Of a DNA stretch of 64,000 nucleotides, positions 59,069 to 64,000 are shown piece after piece (the stretch's first letter is position 1; each line of letters opens with the position of its first letter). The notes under the pieces were generated by a model. That model did no database searches. It saw nothing but the letters and a program-made list of their open reading frames with translations, and was not told the origin of the DNA. Location of the stretch: the NCBI RefSeq assembly GCF_029223285.1, contig NZ_JARHUJ010000003.1:372001-436000 (forward strand). Reading direction: 5' to 3'. This DNA comes from Paraflavitalea sp. CAU 1676 (GTDB taxonomy: Bacteria; Bacteroidota; Bacteroidia; Chitinophagales; Chitinophagaceae). The position numbers and the translations under genes are program-made.

Positions 59069-61006
59069 TTAGCGGCTGGGGACATACCGGTAAACCACCC
59101 CGCTGGGTGACCAACAATAGGCCGCGCCATTGATCACTGCGGCGCTATTCTCAGTGATCGTTTCAGGAACTGTAGTTTTATGCGTCCAGGCCGGTGCGGC
59201 CGGATCAAATACATAGGTCTTTTGATCTGAACCAATGAAGTAGGCCTTACCTTCCATGGTGAAGGTAGAAAAGCCCCTACTGTAGACGTTGCCTGCAGGC
59301 CAGGTAACGCCCGTCAGTTCTTTCATACCAAGGGCCGTATTGGCAGGGTCGAATACATACATTTTTGTAGACACGACAAAGTCGGATCGTTGGCCGCATC
59401 CAAAATAGGCTTTGTTATTAAGCGTGAAAAAAGCGCCATATATATGACTATCTACTGCAGCACTAGCCGGCAAAACCTGCGTCCAGTTACCGGTGGCCGG
59501 GTTAAACTCGTTCATGCCTGATCCGAAATAGAAATAAGCGGCATAACCTTTACCGTTGATGGCAAAATTGATACCTCCATATCCTTTAACCGGGAAGTTT
59601 CCCTGTTGCTTCCACGCGCCATCACCTGATACGGCAGGATCGTATTCCCACCAATCCATCCTATCGGGCGAATAATTTCCCATACCAATATATGCCTTGT
59701 TATTCAGCATAAAGCAGGCAGCCAGGGATCTGTCGCCCACTGTTGCCGGCAGCGCGGGTCCTATGGTCCAGGCCCTGCTAGCCGGATCAAAAATATGCAG
59801 GTTGCGGGCACTTAAAGTGCCCGAGCCACTGCCAAAAGCCACGTAGATCTTGTTGTCGTAAACAAAAGAAACTGTTTGAGAAAGGCTGCCACTACGGGCA
59901 GTGGTGATCGCCTGCCACTTATTGGTAATTTCAAAAAGACCCATGGAATTGCCTAATCCGTCCTGGGTCAGCATCAATTCCCCGGAATTTAGATTGGCAG
60001 GTACTTTAAACCGGATCATCGTTGACGTACGATCAGCTTCTATGGGCACTGCGGAGCCTCCCAGCGTGAGCGTGGCCGAATTTGAAATGTTTTTACCACT
60101 GATGGTCATTGTAGCACCAGGATCGCCATCAGTAACAAACGTGGAAAGGGTAGGTACGATCGTGAATTGAGCAGCACTCTGTACGCTGTCTTTTACCTCT
60201 ACTGCAATTTTAACCTGACCGATAAAGCCAGGGATTTTCACCTTAATGCTGGTCCTGGTAGCTTCTTCAAGCGCAGTAACTTTTGTATCGCCAAACCATA
60301 CGGCATTTTTGGTTTTATCTTCCGAAAAGTTGGAGCCGTTAATGGTCATTGTTGCACCTTCTACGTGGCGCGACGGTGTGAAGGAAGTAATGGATGGCTT
60401 TACCCAGAAATCGCCGGCGCTTACTGCTTCGAGTTCGCCTACGGTTACTTTGATCTTTCCGTTCAGTGCAGCGGCAGGCACTTTGGCCTTGAGGCTGGTT
60501 TTGCTCACAAAGGTGACAGCAGTAGCTTCCACACCGCCAAAGAACACTTTACTGCTGGCTGCAAAACGAGTGCCCGTAATGATTACCTCGGTATCGGTAC
60601 CGCCCTTTTCGGGACTGATAGCACTAATGCCAGGCGCGGTAGCATTCACTTTAAAGTCTGTGGCGGAAGTAAACGTACGCTCGCCGATCCGGATGGTGAT
60701 CCTACCATCAGTGGCATCTTCCGGCACGGTCACTGATAACTCCGTAGCTTTTGCTTCCGAAACGACAGCCAGCTTTCCGTTAAACTTCACTTCACTCTTA
60801 GATTTATCCGCTGGGAAATTTTTACCGGAAAGCACCACGGTGGCACCTTCAGCTGCCTGTGCGGGGGAGAAGGAAGTAAACTCTGGTACCTTTTCGGCAG
60901 GTTCAGCCGGAGAGTCTTTCTTATGACATCCTGCAACAAAAATGGCGGCCAGTGCCAATGATACACCGGCTGCATAAAGCAGGCTTGGGCCTTTTTTCAT
61001 ATTCAT
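59069..61006 (-). CDS. Four-TIG-domain lipoprotein with Kelch propeller
   Basis: 645 residues, signal peptide with lipobox VAGC (Cys27) and His-Lys-Lys following. Four IPT/TIG domains, about residues 40-120, 122-200, 202-285 and 287-360, each with the pattern SxxGGxxTxVxIxGxxF (for example GGTDTEVIITGTRFAASSKV). The C-terminal ~285 residues are a Kelch-type propeller with five or six blades containing SFVYDNKIYVAFGSG, ACFMLNNKAYIGMGNY, FAINGKGYAAYFYFGS and FTLNNKAYFGCGQ. Surface-bound binding protein; the ligand is unknown. Its TIG architecture parallels the mannan SGBP, but no glycan genes adjoin it. Confidence 0.88.
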   Translation of the reverse strand: MNMKKGPSLLYAAGVSLALAAIFVAGCHKKDSPAEPAEKVPEFTSFSPAQAAEGATVVLSGKNFPADKSKSEVKFNGKLAVVSEAKATELSVTVPEDATDGRITIRIGERTFTSATDFKVNATAPGISAISPEKGGTDTEVIITGTRFAASSKVFFGGVEATAVTFVSKTSLKAKVPAAALNGKIKVTVGELEAVSAGDFWVKPSITSFTPSRHVEGATMTINGSNFSEDKTKNAVWFGDTKVTALEEATRTSIKVKIPGFIGQVKIAVEVKDSVQSAAQFTIVPTLSTFVTDGDPGATMTISGKNISNSATLTLGGSAVPIEADRTSTMIRFKVPANLNSGELMLTQDGLGNSMGLFEITNKWQAITTARSGSLSQTVSFVYDNKIYVAFGSGSGTLSARNLHIFDPASRAWTIGPALPATVGDRSLAACFMLNNKAYIGMGNYSPDRMDWWEYDPAVSGDGAWKQQGNFPVKGYGGINFAINGKGYAAYFYFGSGMNEFNPATGNWTQVLPASAAVDSHIYGAFFTLNNKAYFGCGQRSDFVVSTKMYVFDPANTALGMKELTGVTWPAGNVYSRGFSTFTMEGKAYFIGSDQKTYVFDPAAPAWTHKTTVPETITENSAAVINGAAYCWSPSGVVYRYVPSR

Positions 61007-61074
61007 ATCAGATTTAGTTTGAGCGATATGCCAAAACGCGCATACAGGTGTGTGTGTGCAGAGTACCAGCCAGG

Positions 61075-61395
61075 ATGCCAGATAATGTGGTTAAAGCAGT
61101 AGATTTTGAATACGGAATAGAAGGAGGATGGTCGCCCCCGGCCCGATACCAGGTTTGCTTTTCGTCGAATACACTAAACGTATATATTAAACAGTTAGAT
61201 ACTGGTATCTTAAACCTCGCGGAAGACGGCACCATCAAACAGCAAAAGGTCCTGGACAACAGCGATGACCTGATGCCCATTGGTCAGCATGCCAGTGCGA
61301 TCGCCGAAAACCAATTCCGCATTCCCATGCTCCATTTCAGGCGCCTCGGCGGCATGGGTAATGAGTCACGCTGGGGCATAGTGCTGGTACAATAG
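61075..61395 (+). CDS. Small protein of unknown function
   Basis: 106 residues from the ATG at 61075 (MPDNVVKAVDFEYG), preceded by an AGCCAGG purine-rich sequence; 61048 is an alternative start. No signal or membrane segment. The protein-like composition (FEYGIEGGWSPPARYQ, LNVYIKQLDTGILNLAEDG, FRIPMLHFRRLGG) and a terminator right after the stop support a real gene, though no family is recognised. Confidence 0.6.
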   Translation: MPDNVVKAVDFEYGIEGGWSPPARYQVCFSSNTLNVYIKQLDTGILNLAEDGTIKQQKVLDNSDDLMPIGQHASAIAENQFRIPMLHFRRLGGMGNESRWGIVLVQ

Positions 61396-61406
61396 TACCA
61401 ACAAAA

Positions 61407-61439
61407 AGGCCCGCCGCAGCATGTGCTTTGGGCGGGCCT
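61407..61439. terminator. Bidirectional terminator
   Basis: AGGCCCGCC (61407-61415) and GGCGGGCCT (61431-61439) between the convergent genes ending at 61395 and 61461. Confidence 0.8.
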
Positions 61440-61460
61440 GAACGGGGAAGGGGGAAAACT

Positions 61461-62564
61461 CTATTTAAAGATCTCTTTCAGTTTTTGGTTGAGCGCCTCA
61501 CCGCGCAGGTCCTGCGCAATGATGGTACCTGATGGGTCGATGAGGAAGTTGGCCGGTACAGCCTTCACGCCATACGCCACCGCGATCTCATTGTTCCAAC
61601 CTTTGAGGTCCGACACCTGCGTCCAGGTAAGTCCGTCCTTCTCGATGGCCTTCACCCAGGGATCACGCGCTTTGTCGAGCGATACACCCAGTACATTGAA
61701 CCCTTTGGATCCGAAGATATCCACCTGCTTACGCAGGTTGGGGTTCTCCGCCCGGCAGGGACCGCACCAGGATGCCCAGAATTCCAGTAAAACATACTTT
61801 CCTTTATAAGTGCCCAGCGTGATCTTTTTGCCGTCTACAGCCGCCTGAGAGAAGGGTAGGGCCGCTTTGCCGGTGGTGATCTTGTTCAGCAATTCAAAAC
61901 GTTTGGTAAGTTCCTGGCCTTGTAAAGTGGCCTTTACCTGCGGCTCCAGCGCTGCATACATGGGGGTGCATTCGGCCAGCGTTTTGTTGTTGACATACAT
62001 GAGCAGCTCACGCGCACTGATGGGGCTCGCCGGATGGCTCTTAATATAAGTTTTGCGGATCTCATACTCATAAGCATACCATTTGTTGCCATCGGCTTCC
62101 AGTCCCTTTGCACGGGTGGTATCACCTGCCTGTTTGGCCTCATAAGCTTCGGTAAAGATCTTGTTAACCCATTTGCGGTTTGACATGATGGTGCGGTTGA
62201 ACACCTCATATTCATTCACCACCGGAGAACCAACAACTTTCATATCCTCGATGGGTCCTTCTACCGTCACATTGCCCTTGTCTACGAACAGATCGAGGCG
62301 CAGGCGGTAGTTGCGCGAGAACAGCATGCCCTGCAGCGGCTCGGCCACTTCACCCTTGAAGGCGAACTTGCCATCGGTCACCTTAGCGCTGTCTATTTTA
62401 GTATTGTCGAAGGTGCCGTAGGTGAGGAACACAATACTGTCCTTGAAGTCGGGCACATTACCGATCAGGGTAAAGCCTTCGGGAGTGGCCGCTTTTTGCC
62501 AGCTCAGCGCACCCATGGAAGCTGCCAGCAGTAGTCCGAGTACCGTTTTCTTATTTGTTGTCAT
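61461..62564 (-). CDS. TlpA-family thiol-disulfide protein with DUF4369 N-domain
   Basis: 367 residues with a signal-like N-terminus (TVLGLLLAASMGALSW). Residues ~28-115 form a DUF4369 beta domain (GFTLIGNVPDFKDSIVFLTY, LRLDLFVDKGNVTVEG), followed by a helical linker and a thioredoxin domain with catalytic WCGPC (266-270) in YVLLEFWASWCGPC and the cis-Pro region AVPANFLIDPSG. It is periplasmic and reduces or exchanges disulfides. The gene is 29 bases after a PKD-like lipoprotein gene; in Bacteroidota such a pair often ends a RagA-RagB-lipoprotein locus, so the rest of that locus probably lies right of the window. Confidence 0.92.
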   Translation of the reverse strand: MTTNKKTVLGLLLAASMGALSWQKAATPEGFTLIGNVPDFKDSIVFLTYGTFDNTKIDSAKVTDGKFAFKGEVAEPLQGMLFSRNYRLRLDLFVDKGNVTVEGPIEDMKVVGSPVVNEYEVFNRTIMSNRKWVNKIFTEAYEAKQAGDTTRAKGLEADGNKWYAYEYEIRKTYIKSHPASPISARELLMYVNNKTLAECTPMYAALEPQVKATLQGQELTKRFELLNKITTGKAALPFSQAAVDGKKITLGTYKGKYVLLEFWASWCGPCRAENPNLRKQVDIFGSKGFNVLGVSLDKARDPWVKAIEKDGLTWTQVSDLKGWNNEIAVAYGVKAVPANFLIDPSGTIIAQDLRGEALNQKLKEIFK

Positions 62565-62593
62565 TGGTATGATTTGAAAAGTGTTGTTGAAAT

Positions 62594-64000
62594 TTATTTA
62601 TCGTTGCGGATCACCACGTCGATGGTTTGTCCGGGAATGCCGTCCTGCTTTTTGATGATGTCGCCAAATTTGCCCGTGCTAACATCGAGCTGATAAAGCG
62701 AACCTTCGGTACCTGCCAGCAGGGTATTGCCACCGTCGATGAGCTTGATCATCGTCACCGCTTTGCCGTTGAAATTGGTCGTGAGCGGACGGATGTCTTC
62801 ATTGGTAGGATTGTACCGGTAGATCTTGTCGCCCGAAGTAAAGTAGAAGATCTCACTGGGTGCAAAAGCCCATTTGGTGGTCGGGGTGATCAGCGCGGGC
62901 TGAATGAAGTTGCGGATATACACGGGCCTCAATTGAATAAAGCCCATGAAAGCGGCGCCAAACTTGATCTCTTTCAGGTTACCCGAAGCGTCCTTGCCCA
63001 GTGCGTAGCAATTGCCATCGTTTACCTGCGTGAAGTAAACCAGGTCCAGGCCAACCTTTTTCACATCGAACGTATCGCCCACAACCTGGTAATTGGTACC
63101 GATATAGGCCGGTGAACCGAAGTTGGTAAAGGCCACCACCTGCTTCCTTATCTTATCATAGCCCAGGAAATAAGGCATGACCGAGTTGAAGGCAGCCTGG
63201 TCAAACAGGTTGTAATCGCCTTCCGCCGGATTGCCATACATGCCATACAGCGGGTTCAGGTTCCAGGTTTGCGTCATGCCCACGTACAGCTTACCATTGA
63301 TCACCCCGTTCATCACTTCCTGCTGTGTACCAATGAAAGATCCGGGCGTAAGGGTAGCCGGCGGCGTAAAGAAGTTACCGGCCAGGTTCTTGACCTTCTT
63401 CATCGTGTTGGTGTTGATCTGCACGCCTTTCTCTCCTTCCTCCGTAATCACCCAATAGCTGGAGATATGGTAGGGTACTATCGATGCATGGCGCAAGCCG
63501 ATCAATTGTTTGGGTTTGCCGCCCAGTTTCGCGCCCAGGTTGGCAGCTTCATAAATGTTCGGCTGCACAGTTCCATCGGGCTTGATGAAAGAAAACTTTG
63601 TTTCGCCGTTCTCCACACTCAGTACCGCAGTGCCCTGAGAAAAAGCGGTTTTTCCACTCACTACGAAGCTGTAGAAGTACTTCATTCCATTGCTGCTGTC
63701 GGTGATGGTGAGCTTGGCCTGGTAACGGCTGGCGCCCAAACCATATACGGTGCGGATCTCAGGACCTTTGAAGGAGAGGTCTGATAACAATTCGGGAATA
63801 GCGATCTTCCAGTCGAACCGAAGCATCGCCGGATTGGTGTATCGTATGGTTGGTTTAACGATAAGGCTGTCACCGACGAATACAGAATATACGGTATCGA
63901 GGTTGGTCACCAGGGGCTCTTCCGGAGCCGAATAATCGTAGTTGCCTTTGTCCTTGTAACAGCCGGCCACCACGACGACCAGGGCTGCCACTATGATGAT
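62594..64000 (-). CDS. PKD-like family lipoprotein (5' end outside the window)
   Basis: At least 468 codons; the frame is open to the right edge, and the GTG at 63991 is not the true start. The visible N-terminus is the end of a signal peptide with lipobox VAGC followed by Tyr-Lys-Asp-Lys. Residues from YDYSAPEEP through FDWKIA and YFYSFVVSG form an Ig/PKD-like domain; the remainder is a long beta-rich part with repeated YIGTN/VYFTQV segments, consistent with a propeller. Matches the PKD-like lipoproteins that occur beside RagA/RagB genes, where they may bind the substrate at the surface. Co-transcribed with the TlpA gene. Confidence 0.85.
   Translation of the reverse strand: MIIVAALVVVVAGCYKDKGNYDYSAPEEPLVTNLDTVYSVFVGDSLIVKPTIRYTNPAMLRFDWKIAIPELLSDLSFKGPEIRTVYGLGASRYQAKLTITDSSNGMKYFYSFVVSGKTAFSQGTAVLSVENGETKFSFIKPDGTVQPNIYEAANLGAKLGGKPKQLIGLRHASIVPYHISSYWVITEEGEKGVQINTNTMKKVKNLAGNFFTPPATLTPGSFIGTQQEVMNGVINGKLYVGMTQTWNLNPLYGMYGNPAEGDYNLFDQAAFNSVMPYFLGYDKIRKQVVAFTNFGSPAYIGTNYQVVGDTFDVKKVGLDLVYFTQVNDGNCYALGKDASGNLKEIKFGAAFMGFIQLRPVYIRNFIQPALITPTTKWAFAPSEIFYFTSGDKIYRYNPTNEDIRPLTTNFNGKAVTMIKLIDGGNTLLAGTEGSLYQLDVSTGKFGDIIKKQDGIPGQTIDVVIRNDK

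Noticed and set aside
1-64000. CRISPR arrays, tRNA/rRNA genes, insertion sequences, integrases
   Set aside because: Read for spaced identical repeats, cloverleaf-like sequences and transposase motifs (DDE, HTH plus IR ends); none seen. A tRNA scan and IS search by program would be decisive.

Overview
The window comes from a member of the Bacteroidota, most likely the family Chitinophagaceae. The sequence-based reasons are: SusC/SusD-type outer-membrane genes, many lipoproteins with a Lys or Ser after the lipobox Cys, exported proteins ending in type IX secretion (T9SS) sorting domains of both type A and type B, LytS/LytTR signalling, DUF1599 and a BT_3928-type DoxX protein, and promoters of the form TTTG-N19-21-TAnnTTTG. 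GC is about 50%. I saw no rRNA, tRNA, CRISPR array, transposase or phage gene. Family assignments are from reading motifs, not from a database search.

Layout. 1-8764 (+) is a beta-mannan utilisation locus: SusC end, SusD, IPT/TIG surface glycan-binding lipoprotein, GH26 mannanase, SSS-type symporter, GH130 mannosylglucose phosphorylase and cellobiose 2-epimerase. Mannan would be cut to mannobiose, imported, epimerised to mannosyl-glucose and split by phosphate to Man-1-P and glucose. 8795-14457 (-) holds a PEGA-like lipoprotein, a beta-helix T9SS cargo, a GYF_2 protein, a tandem pair of unknown paralogous membrane proteins with a textbook promoter/operator, and a DUF1080 hydrolase. 14610-17914 (-) is a molybdenum hydroxylase operon (2Fe-2S subunit, Tat-exported large subunit, di-haem cytochrome c). 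18157-22387 holds DoxX, an orphan histidine kinase, an orphan KAS III enzyme and folP.

22462-29151 contains DUF1599, a three-gene overlapping operon on the minus strand (transglutaminase-like protein, LytS-type kinase, LytTR regulator), a BT_3928-like DoxX protein and an OppB-type permease. 29220-35224 carries an NHL-repeat T9SS cargo, the miaE-recF-unknown-DUF721(DciA-like) operon, bioF and a cupin. 35225-41134 has a structured intergenic region with a possible 33-aa peptide, a penicillin-acylase-family enzyme, a small membrane protein, tandem paralogous methyltransferases and a Crp/Fnr regulator. 41241-50931 includes a DUF5686 protein, trhO, an NTF2-like lipoprotein, a lactonase, an SDR, a DUF7151-like lipoprotein, a second Crp/Fnr protein and purC.

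51074-64000 holds a TonB-dependent receptor without SusD, an unknown protein preceded by a mirror-symmetric array of 11-bp repeats (55091-55205), DoxX, cardiolipin synthase, two related small membrane proteins flanking a mini PQQ-type protein, a TIG/Kelch lipoprotein, a small unknown, and a TlpA/PKD-like pair that continues beyond the window edge. The 11-bp array is the least explained structure; the operator-controlled paralogous membrane pair and the tandem methyltransferases are the next best candidates for uncharacterised systems.
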